Source: Terrisporobacter vanillatitrophus
GTDB taxonomy: Bacteria; Bacillota; Clostridia; Peptostreptococcales; Peptostreptococcaceae
DNA: 64,000 nt
Direction: 5' to 3'
Assembly: GCF_051148895.1 (NCBI RefSeq)
Contig: NZ_CP154625.1
Location: 372,001 to 436,000 of the forward strand
This document shows, in pieces, positions 32,777 to 39,477 of this stretch (positions are counted from its first letter, which is position 1; each line of letters starts with the position of its first letter). A program made the position numbers and the translations under genes. The notes under the pieces are model-generated. The model worked only from the letters and a program-made list of their open reading frames with translations, made no database searches and was not told the DNA's origin.

Positions 32777-33300
32777 ACTATAAGGAAATTTTAGATTTTT
32801 TAAAAGAAAACCAACCTTTTCCAGACGATACAAACATAAAAGAATATGAAATAAATATGTATGCAGATGCTGTAAAATATTTAGACGAAGTATATTGTGA
32901 TGAAAAATGTATACCATTACTATTAAATTGTTTTGGAGATTGGTTTACATATGATATAAATAAACATGTAGAATTTATCATATGCAAATTTGATAAAGAA
33001 GCAGTGTTGCCACATTTAAGGGGAGCATTAAGAAGTAATAATAAATATGTGAGGTATTGGGCATGTCAATATGCTATGTTATTCCCAGATGAAAGCCTAA
33101 TAGAGGGTTTAAAAGAAATCATAAATAATAGAAAAGAAAATGATAATGACACAAGATTGTCAGCAGTTACAGCGTTAACATTTATAAATAATTCAGATGT
33201 TAAATTTTATTTAGAAAAAATGGATTTAAAGTGTGAAGATAATGAATTTATTGAACAATTTATGGAAATTTTGGATGAAGAAGGTTTTTCTAACATTTAA
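32773..33300 (+). CDS. HEAT-repeat-like immunity protein (175 aa)
   Basis: An all-helical protein whose middle reads HLRGALRSNNKYVRYWACQY and ESLIEGLKEIINNRKE...TRLSAVTALTFI, two or three HEAT-like helix pairs (about 75-150). Such proteins are common immunity partners. Its ATG overlaps the TGA of the toxin tip, and AAAAGGAGATGG serves as the ribosome site. It is intact. Confidence 0.68.
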   Translation: MNYKEILDFLKENQPFPDDTNIKEYEINMYADAVKYLDEVYCDEKCIPLLLNCFGDWFTYDINKHVEFIICKFDKEAVLPHLRGALRSNNKYVRYWACQYAMLFPDESLIEGLKEIINNRKENDNDTRLSAVTALTFINNSDVKFYLEKMDLKCEDNEFIEQFMEILDEEGFSNI

Positions 33301-33316
33301 TATAAATATATATATT

Positions 33317-33493
33317 TTTCTAGAATATGTTGATTTAGATGAATACCCTCCAGCTATGTTTGGTGAAGCTGGAAAAGGCGCTAGTGTTAGACCTATTAAT
33401 TCTTCTGATAATAGAGAGTCAGGATCAACACTTGGTCACCAGCTAAGAAAACATAAGAATGGAACGAAAGTTAAGATGAAAATTGTTGAATAA
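33317..33493 (+). pseudogene. NucA/NucB-type deoxyribonuclease toxin tip, truncated
   Basis: The reading VDLDEYPPAMFGEAGKGASV then RPINSSDNRESGSTLGHQLR matches the NucA/NucB DNase signature ('cDEYPfA.t.egG.gAsv..v...eNr..Gs.Lg.qlr'). The Asp-Glu and Glu-Asn-Arg-type positions are partly kept (here DNRES). The N-terminal half of the domain and the toxin body are missing. It ends 14 bp before the DUF2625 gene. Confidence 0.75.
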
Positions 33494-33507
33494 GAGGACT
33501 AAAAACT

Positions 33508-34140
33508 ATGTTAAATTTGTGGGAAAAAATAGTATATATATTGAATGAATCTAATAATAAGATAAGAATAGATAAACTTGATGAATATAATGCTTGTATT
33601 TTAAATAGGATGGGAATAGATGAACATTCTGCGTTAGGTCAAGTGGTGGCAAACACTTATGGAATTACTGTAAATGGATATATTAGAATTTTGGGTTCTG
33701 GAAATGGAGTTACATCTTACAATATCATAGACTACAATATCGAACTTGAAAAATATTTTGATAGTGGAAAACTAATAGTAGCAAATGATATATTTGGAGG
33801 ATTATTTGCAATAAATGCTGAGAATCAAAATTATAATAGTGGTGACATTTGGTATTTTGCGCCAGATACATTAGAGTGGGAGAATCTTGAAATGACTTAT
33901 ATTGAACTATTAGAGTTTGTATCGAGCGAGGATATAAATTTATTTTATGAAAATTTTAAGTGGAGTCAATTTGAAAAATATATACAAGGAATAAATTATA
34001 ATCAAGGTATTTTAATTTATCCTTTTCTATGGTCAAAAGAATGCAATATAGAAAAAGTAGATAAAAAAATAGTACCATTTAGCGAATTAACCTTGATAAA
34101 TATTGATTATAGAAATAAATTTAAAAATGAATATAATTAA
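33508..34140 (+). CDS. DUF2625-family immunity protein (210 aa)
   Basis: SALGQVVANTYGITVNGYIR then ILGSGNGVTSYNIIDYNIEL near 44-80 is the DUF2625 core ('st.s.lg.v..nt.Gi.v.g.iRiLGsG'). DIFGGLFAINAENQNYNSGD follows, a SUKH-like 'fGg.f.' turn. It directly follows the NucA/NucB tip in the toxin-immunity order and is probably the antidote to that DNase (inference). Start ATG 33508 after AAGAGGAC. Confidence 0.78.
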   Translation: MLNLWEKIVYILNESNNKIRIDKLDEYNACILNRMGIDEHSALGQVVANTYGITVNGYIRILGSGNGVTSYNIIDYNIELEKYFDSGKLIVANDIFGGLFAINAENQNYNSGDIWYFAPDTLEWENLEMTYIELLEFVSSEDINLFYENFKWSQFEKYIQGINYNQGILIYPFLWSKECNIEKVDKKIVPFSELTLINIDYRNKFKNEYN

Positions 34141-34322
34141 AAATTATTTTTATATTATATACTAAAGTATCTGAGTAAAGAGAAATTTCATTTTGAATAC
34201 TATTAGATAAAAATAGGATGGATATATATTAGTATATTCACAATGAGATATTGTATAATTGATTAGCAACAAGGACTTCGTATTTGAATTTACCCTAGGG
34301 ATGCAATTATTTATAGTTTATG

Positions 34323-34515
34323 CCAATAACTTGCTATGATATGCAATTAGATCCAACAGATTACTCAAAATCAAGAGGTACTCACTTCAGAAAAGCAAGT
34401 AAAGAATTATATGCAGATATTATGAAAAATAGTAGTTTAAATAGTAATAAATAGAGCAACACATCGTAAAACAGGTCATAAAGGTGGATTTAGTATATGG
34501 GGACCTGGAAAATAG
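34323..34515 (+). pseudogene. HNH (LHH-type) nuclease toxin tip with its catalytic centre deleted
   Basis: The first reading is QLDPTDYSKSRGTHFRKASK then ELYADIMKN. After a stop and a +1 shift it reads RATHRKTGHKGGFSIWGPGK with the stop at 34513-34515. Intact toxins of this type join these parts by a 'P.GyTWHHh......MQLV....H' segment. That HNH centre is exactly what is missing, so the toxin is dead while its immunity gene 18 bp downstream is open. Confidence 0.7.
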
Positions 34516-34532
34516 AATGGAAGAAAAATTTT

Positions 34533-34940
34533 ATGGAATGGAATTGTTACGAAAATAATATTATAACAGAGGATATGATTAAAGAGATAGAAGAATACTT
34601 TAATATTAGTTTTCCTCAGGATTTTTTAGATGTAATAAAAAATTATGATTGCGGTCATCCGCATCCAAATGCAATCAATATTGATGGATATGAGGAAATA
34701 CTTAGTAATATAGTAAGTTTTTGCGAGAATCATACTAGTTATATAATTAATATTTTTGAGGATATAGAAGATTTTAAGGATAAGAGATTAATACCTATAG
34801 CAGAAGATCCATTTGGAAATATATTTTGTTATAGAATGAAAAATAATGGGATTGATATTGTATTTTGGGATCATGAGAATAATGAAGAAAAGTATGTATG
34901 TAATAAATTTTCAGAACTTCTTGCCTTATTGTATGATTAA
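34533..34940 (+). CDS. SMI1/KNR4 (SUKH-1) family immunity protein (135 aa)
   Basis: MIKEIEEYFNISFPQDFLDV then IKNYDCGHPHPNAINI is the SUKH start, followed by IPIAEDPFGNIFCYRM near 97-112 and VFWDHENNEEKYVCNKFSEL at the end, where a beta strand and helix close the fold. SUKH proteins neutralise HNH-type nucleases, and this one lies 18 bp after an HNH tip. ATG 34533 has GGAAG 9 nt upstream; the frame also opens at 34497 inside the toxin remnant. Confidence 0.85.
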   Translation: MEWNCYENNIITEDMIKEIEEYFNISFPQDFLDVIKNYDCGHPHPNAINIDGYEEILSNIVSFCENHTSYIINIFEDIEDFKDKRLIPIAEDPFGNIFCYRMKNNGIDIVFWDHENNEEKYVCNKFSELLALLYD

Positions 34941-34972
34941 AAGTTGGATAGAAAGATATGAGGAAAAATAAA

Positions 34973-35314
34973 ATGAATGAAGATTTTATTAAAAGTGTTT
35001 ATAAAACTATAGTACAAGAAAATAAGGAAATATATATAGATTTACTTAATAATACTAATAAGGATGAAGTAAGTAATGAATACTGGAAACAATCATCAAA
35101 GCTATACAATGAATTATCACAAGATAGAAAAGATGTATTTATCAGTATTATAGAGCAAATAATAGTTGACACCGTATCAAATATGTTCGGTATAATTGAT
35201 GGGAGTAGTACACTTCATGGATGCAATGCTGAACCTAAATTATTATTAGATGGTAATGATACTGAGGGTGAGTTACAAGATTTATTTTTAGAATATGTAG
35301 AAGATGTAGAGTAA
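34973..35314 (+). CDS. Putative immunity protein (113 aa), family not named
   Basis: A helical N-terminal half (EYWKQSSKLYNELSQDRKDV) leads to VSNMFGIIDGSSTLHG and a C-terminal GELQDLFLEYVEDVE. The 'GiiDG.s.l.g....l.L.......g.LqDlFle.ve' ending recurs in small proteins of immunity arrays. ATG 34973 follows GAGGAAAAATAAA; ATG 34958 overlaps that site. It lies 32 bp after the SUKH gene, so the two may be co-transcribed. Confidence 0.6.
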   Translation: MNEDFIKSVYKTIVQENKEIYIDLLNNTNKDEVSNEYWKQSSKLYNELSQDRKDVFISIIEQIIVDTVSNMFGIIDGSSTLHGCNAEPKLLLDGNDTEGELQDLFLEYVEDVE

Positions 35315-35564
35315 TACAGAATTATATTTATATTAAATATTAAAGATAAAAACATTGATTTAAATGTTTTTAGATGAATGAAAACAGGGAGTATGCATAA
35401 TTGATTGTTTATTCTCTATTTTTTATAATTAAAAAATTTATAATATGACATAGTAATTGAGTTTTACTATAGAATAATTATAGTTATTGATAAAATATCA
35501 CTTAAGCAAGTTCTCGTAAGCTAAATAGAGAAAATTACAATAAATAGTAAAGGTGAAATATTTA

Positions 35565-36236
35565 ATGATTCAAAAAATAGAAGAAATAAAGTTAGATAAG
35601 TTAAAAGAAGGATGTTTATTAGCATCAATTGCTCATGCAGTAATGGTTGGAGAGTATCCAGAATTATCAAATGAACATTCGTGGGATGGCATAAATTATA
35701 GTACACAAGATTCTGCTGGATGCAGAGGAACAATAACTTTTTTTGAGGATAAAGTGGTTGCAGTATTTCAAGATTATAACGAAATTAATTATAATAGTTA
35801 TACAGAAGAATTCGTATGTAAAAGTTTTGAAGGAGCAGATGAATCAATTATAGAAATTGCACAGAAAGAAGCATTACAATATGTATTAGAAGATGTTAAC
35901 GGAAAAATAATGCCATACATATCAACTGCTTTTTGGGGGGACAAAGGACAAGTATGGTCAAATAGTGACTATGAAAATTTGATGAAAAAGAGTGGAAATA
36001 TAATTGAAAATCACCTGCTAAGCTTGAATGAGGGCTTAGATGTTTGGCAAGAATATTATGATATGTCACAAGAACAGAGAAATTTAGTAGAGTCATTATT
36101 TAATAAAAAAATCCTAATAGGTGATAAAGATATAGTACTTACAAAAGAGGAAGTAAAGAAATTAGTAGACTTTTTTGGAGAAGAGATATGTGAATGTGAA
36201 GAGTCGTTAAATGAACTCTCAATATATCTAAAATAA
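35565..36236 (+). CDS. Putative immunity protein (223 aa), family not recognised
   Basis: A soluble acidic protein: LKEGCLLASIAHAVMVGEYP (about 14-33), SWDGINYSTQDSAGCRGTIT (about 39-58), then AFWGDKGQVWSNSDYENLMK near 122-141 and a helical, glutamate-rich end. No domain name can be given. ATG 35565 follows AAAGGTGA; the frame extends four codons upstream with GTG. The position at the end of the immunity row is the only hint to function. Confidence 0.55.
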   Translation: MIQKIEEIKLDKLKEGCLLASIAHAVMVGEYPELSNEHSWDGINYSTQDSAGCRGTITFFEDKVVAVFQDYNEINYNSYTEEFVCKSFEGADESIIEIAQKEALQYVLEDVNGKIMPYISTAFWGDKGQVWSNSDYENLMKKSGNIIENHLLSLNEGLDVWQEYYDMSQEQRNLVESLFNKKILIGDKDIVLTKEEVKKLVDFFGEEICECEESLNELSIYLK

Positions 36237-36370
36237 TATTTTAAAATTAGTGTATAATTATTTTAATTATTCTATGTCCAAAATTTTTTTGATAATTTAC
36301 CTCATTATGTTATAAATTTTTTACCGGCTATTATAAAGAATTTGTAAGAAAAAAATGCAAAATTCTATTG

Positions 36371-36376
36371 TATAAT
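36371..36376 (+). promoter_or_regulatory. -10 box (TATAAT) for the bacteriocin-like gene
   Basis: A perfect TATAAT lies 31 bp before the start codon at 36407. No good -35 is present at 17 bp, so an activator or alternative contact may be needed. Confidence 0.4.
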
Positions 36377-36406
36377 ATTGGTAATTGACAAATTAGGGGG
36401 AAATAT

Positions 36407-36967
36407 ATGAATAATAAAAAGAAATTATTAGTAAAAATTATGACTGGAGCGTTAATAATCACATCATTAACATCGAATAGTTCTTATGCAATAGAACAAA
36501 ATAACTTTGAACATTTTAGCGTTGAACCTATAAGTTATAATATAGAAATTGACAAAGACCTTAATACTGAGAAAGAGATAACATTTACAGATCAAGAAGT
36601 ATATGATGCATTAAAGAAACAAGGTTATGATGTAGATAAAGTATTAAGAGAAAGTAATCAAAATAACTTCAAAATGCTTAGAGCCTCTAAAAACTCTAAT
36701 GGGGTAAATAAAATAACGTGGAGAAAAGATGGAGGGTTTGATTTATATTTATCAAAAAATTCACTTCTTGTAATTTCTGGTCTTGGAATAGGAGCAGTAA
36801 GTGCTTTATTTGGACCACTTGCACCTGCAGCAACAGCAATAATAGCATCAACAGTAAGCATGTATGCTGGAGGAAATATTTCATGCGGAAAAGTATTTAG
36901 ATTTACAAAAGTAAAAATTGGCAAATATGATTATAAATATGCATACTTAAAAAGCTGGAATCAATAA
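36407..36967 (+). CDS. Secreted bacteriocin-like protein (186 aa)
   Basis: A Sec signal peptide (basic start MNNKKKLLVK, hydrophobic core, cleavage after SSYA near residue 28) is followed by an acidic propeptide-like region (about 29-95). The mature-like C-terminus has a long glycine/alanine-rich hydrophobic helix pair (ISGLGIGAVSALFGPLAPAA, then TAIIASTVSMYAGG), a single Cys in ISCGKVF and a basic, aromatic tail. That layout resembles prepro-bacteriocins or pore formers. The ribosome site is AGGGGG. A two-helix membrane protein follows and could protect the producer. Function is inferred. Confidence 0.5.
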   Translation: MNNKKKLLVKIMTGALIITSLTSNSSYAIEQNNFEHFSVEPISYNIEIDKDLNTEKEITFTDQEVYDALKKQGYDVDKVLRESNQNNFKMLRASKNSNGVNKITWRKDGGFDLYLSKNSLLVISGLGIGAVSALFGPLAPAATAIIASTVSMYAGGNISCGKVFRFTKVKIGKYDYKYAYLKSWNQ

Positions 36968-36990
36968 TTATAATAATTTTAGAAAGGAAT

Positions 36991-37075
36991 GGTATGGATA
37001 GTTTAGAAGTGTCAAAGTCCTACAGGACGGTAATTCCTCTCCAACCTACTAGAGTTGAGATGATAGTATCCTTAC
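36991..37075 (+). ncRNA. Structured leader RNA of unknown class ahead of the 2-TM gene
   Basis: GGATA (36996-37000) can pair with TATCC (37067-37071). Inside, GTCC-TACA-GGAC forms a hairpin, and further GC-rich pairing (GG...CC, CTC...GAG) is possible. The stretch is visibly richer in G+C than its AT-rich surroundings and not coding. It ends about 10 bp before the 37086 start. I could not assign it to a known riboswitch. Confidence 0.35.
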
Positions 37076-37085
37076 CTCAGAGAAT

Positions 37086-37277
37086 ATGAAATTTTTTATA
37101 AAAATAGGAGTTTTTATTGCTCAAATTATTACTATATATTATTTTATTAAAGTTTTACCTAGACCTAAAATTAAAGAAAATAAAAAACGTATCTTTTTAT
37201 TTTCTTCAATTTTATATTGGCTAATTTTTTCAGCCGTAAATATAGTATTTATATATCTTTACTCTATTTTAAGATAG
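37086..37277 (+). CDS. Two-helix small membrane protein (63 aa), candidate bacteriocin immunity
   Basis: Residues about 3-24 (FFIKIGVFIAQIITIYYFIK) and about 37-61 (FLFSSILYWLIFSAVNIVFI) are membrane helices separated by a basic loop (RPKIKENKKR). Small proteins of this shape often protect bacteriocin producers. The ribosome site is weak (CAGAGAAT). The gene sits 118 bp after the secreted bacteriocin-like gene and behind a structured RNA. The role is inferred from size, topology and place. Confidence 0.5.
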   Translation: MKFFIKIGVFIAQIITIYYFIKVLPRPKIKENKKRIFLFSSILYWLIFSAVNIVFIYLYSILR

Positions 37278-37306
37278 TTAAAGAGTTGTATTAGTTAAAC
37301 TTAGTT

Positions 37307-37358
37307 ATTAAACAAAATATATTAATTCATACCCACCTATTAATATATTTTGTTTAAT
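37307..37358. terminator. 20-bp perfect inverted repeat, bidirectional terminator
   Basis: Positions 37307-37326 and 37339-37358 are perfect inverted copies around TCATACCCACCT. The arms are rich in A and T-runs, so it can end transcription both ways. It marks the right end of the accessory island. Confidence 0.65.
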
Positions 37359-37785
37359 CTGTTTCTTTACTTTTGAAGAGTATTTTATTTTCTAATTCTT
37401 TCATTATTTCTATATCTTTTTCTATTAGATCCTTTATTATCCTAATGGTATTATTTTATTTTTCATATCTATTTTTTAAAGTTTTCTTCTTTGACTGTGC
37501 TTTCTTTCGTTACTCATTCAAGTTATATATGAATTTTGACGGATCCTATTAATAAGAAAGATAATCGTCCAATTGAGATACATCATAACCAGTAAAATCC
37601 TAATACACTATTTTTGAAATGCTACAGATATGGACAAAGAGTTGAAAAATCCCAACAGACTATGCATAAACTAGATTTTATATACTATAGGTAGATTAAA
37701 TTACAAAAATATAATCAGATTTAGAGAATTTTTTCACAAACTGCCGGTAATCCTTGTTCATCAGGTTTTGTTCTTATAATATATA
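37359..37785. other. Non-coding stretch with small remnants at the right border of the island
   Basis: No intact gene is seen. On the minus strand a short reading LIEKDIEIMKELENKILFKS (ending near 37359) and another, TKPDEQGLPAVCEKIL with stop at 37721-37723, look like ends of lost genes. The rest is AT-rich. Confidence 0.45.
37721..37785 (-). pseudogene. C-terminal fragment of an unidentified protein
   Basis: The minus-strand reading IIRTKPDEQGLPAVCEKIL and stop is coding-like, shifted in frame against the end of the phosphodiesterase gene. It has no start of its own. It may be the tail of a gene removed when the island formed. Confidence 0.35.
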
Positions 37786-38529
37786 CTAGAGTAATAAATA
37801 TTCTCTCAATATTTCATTCATTAAATCTGGATAATCTGAAAATACACCATCCACATGAAGCTCTATCATTTCTCTCATTTCATTAGGTTTGTTAACAGTG
37901 TAAACAAATACTTTTATGTTATTTTCATGGGCCAAATCTACTACTTCTTTTGAAACTAATTGTTTTGAAATATTAATGCTATAAACATTTAATTTTTTAG
38001 CATGTTCAACAACATTAGCTTCTGGAGCATAGTCTCTTTCATACTCATAAAGAGCGCCATACCTAAATTTATTATCTAAGTTTTGTAAAATATTTAAGCA
38101 CTTGTGATTAAAAGAAGAAATAAAAATTTTATCTTCAATACCATATTCTTTGATTAAGTCCAAAAGATCTTGTTCTAAATCATAGTGTATTAAATCAGTT
38201 TTTGCTTCCACATTTAAAATAATATTTTCATTTTTAATTAGCTGAAAAACTTCTCTTAATGTGGGGATTTTACAATCTTTATTTTCAATAAATTCAAATT
38301 TCCTACACATAAAGCTTTTCATTTCATCAAGTGTATAGTCTTTTATAAGTCCTTTACCTTTAAATGTTCTTTCCACATCTTCATCATGTATAACAACTAA
38401 TTGTCCATCTTTGCTTTTATGAACATCTAATTCAATTCCATCTACACCTATTTCTAAAGCTTTTGAAAAAGCCAACATAGTATTTTCTGGGTAGTCACCA
38501 CTAGCTCCTCTATGAGCAAAAACTTTCAT
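37786..38529 (-). CDS. Glycerophosphodiester phosphodiesterase
   Basis: A 247-aa cytosolic UgpQ-type enzyme that splits glycerophosphodiesters to glycerol-3-phosphate plus an alcohol. The catalytic motifs AHRGASGDYPENTMLAF (about 4-20) and GIELDVHKSKDGQLVVIHD (about 36-54) carry the metal ligands and catalytic His pair. VEAKTDL (about 114) and the final VYTVNKP...GVFSDYPD complete the TIM barrel. No signal peptide. AAAGGAGGATG precedes ATG 38529. It neighbours the GlpP/glycerol-3-phosphate genes that would use its product. Confidence 0.92.
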   Translation of the reverse strand: MKVFAHRGASGDYPENTMLAFSKALEIGVDGIELDVHKSKDGQLVVIHDEDVERTFKGKGLIKDYTLDEMKSFMCRKFEFIENKDCKIPTLREVFQLIKNENIILNVEAKTDLIHYDLEQDLLDLIKEYGIEDKIFISSFNHKCLNILQNLDNKFRYGALYEYERDYAPEANVVEHAKKLNVYSINISKQLVSKEVVDLAHENNIKVFVYTVNKPNEMREMIELHVDGVFSDYPDLMNEILREYLLL

Positions 38530-38746
38530 TTTACATCCTCCTTTATGCTAAAATTAATTAAATTTAGTATAGTAGTTAAGAATGTTACCTGTCAACGCTT
38601 GCCATCTATTTAATATATATTCTACAATTTAGATAAGATCTTTGTTAATATATTGTTTAATATATATTATTGTAGATTTTGATGTATAATGAATTTATAA
38701 AAAGAAAATACTAATTGGATTTTAGGAAGGGATAAACTAAATAATT

Positions 38747-39298
38747 ATGAGAGAGCTATTAGAATGTAATCCAATAATAGGGGCTATAAAAGATGATGAA
38801 GATTTACAAAAAGTTATAAATTCCGATTGTAATGTTGTATTTTTACTAAATGGAGACATTTTAACATTAAAAGAAAAAGTAAATATACTTAAGCTAAATA
38901 ATAAAAGTGTATTTGTCCATTTAGATATGATAGGGGGCATTTCCAGTAATCCTGTAATTGTAAAATACTTAAAGGACGAATTTCATATAGATGGAATAAT
39001 AACAACAAAGACAAGTTTAGTAAAAAAAGCATTAGAAGAAAATATGAATGTAGTACAAAGAATATTTTTATTAGATTCTATATCCTTAAAAACTTCTATG
39101 GAGAATATAAGAAGAGTAAAACCAAGTGCAATTGAAATTATGCCTGGTGTAATTACTAAAGCAGTTAAAAGATTGCATAAAGAATTTCCAGATTTACCTA
39201 TAATTTGTGGTGGACTAATTGATGAGAAACAAGAAATTATTGATGCACTAAAATATGGAGCTATGGCAGTATCTACTACAAAAAAAGAATTATGGTAA
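38747..39298 (+). CDS. glpP: Glycerol-3-phosphate-responsive antiterminator GlpP
   Basis: A 183-aa RNA-binding TIM-barrel-like regulator. It opens LLECNPIIGAIKDDEDLQKV, with VFVHLDMIGGIS (about 60-71), DGIITTKTSLVKKA (about 83-96) and an end ICGGLIDEKQEII..GAMAVSTTKKELW, the family hallmarks. With glycerol-3-phosphate it prevents termination in glp leaders. A leader terminator lies just downstream, before the glp oxidoreductase operon. The ribosome site AGGAAGGG is about 15 nt from ATG, longer than usual, so the start is slightly uncertain. Confidence 0.92.
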   Translation: MRELLECNPIIGAIKDDEDLQKVINSDCNVVFLLNGDILTLKEKVNILKLNNKSVFVHLDMIGGISSNPVIVKYLKDEFHIDGIITTKTSLVKKALEENMNVVQRIFLLDSISLKTSMENIRRVKPSAIEIMPGVITKAVKRLHKEFPDLPIICGGLIDEKQEIIDALKYGAMAVSTTKKELW

Positions 39299-39404
39299 TA
39301 TTGTAATAAAAGTAGTGACAAAAGGATTTCATTTGAATATAATGGTTAGTATAGAAGAAAATTTTAAACAGAAAAATAATAAAAGTTAATATATATGGCG
39401 GGAG

Positions 39405-39455
39405 AACAGAGAGCCTTTTCTATAAGTAATTATAGGGAGACTCTCTGTTTTTTTG
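39405..39455 (+). promoter_or_regulatory. GlpP-controlled leader terminator of the glycerol-3-phosphate operon
   Basis: ACAGAGAG (39406-39413) pairs with CTCTCTGT (39441-39448), followed by seven T, 25 bp before the operon's first gene. It sits directly behind glpP, so it is the likely antitermination target. Confidence 0.75.
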
Positions 39456-39477
39456 TGGACAAAAAGGAGGCAATAAT

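Noticed and set aside
22125..37358. Island as a prophage or integrative element
   Set aside because: No integrase, structural phage, relaxase or tRNA attachment site is visible; only an IS21 element and small immunity-type genes.
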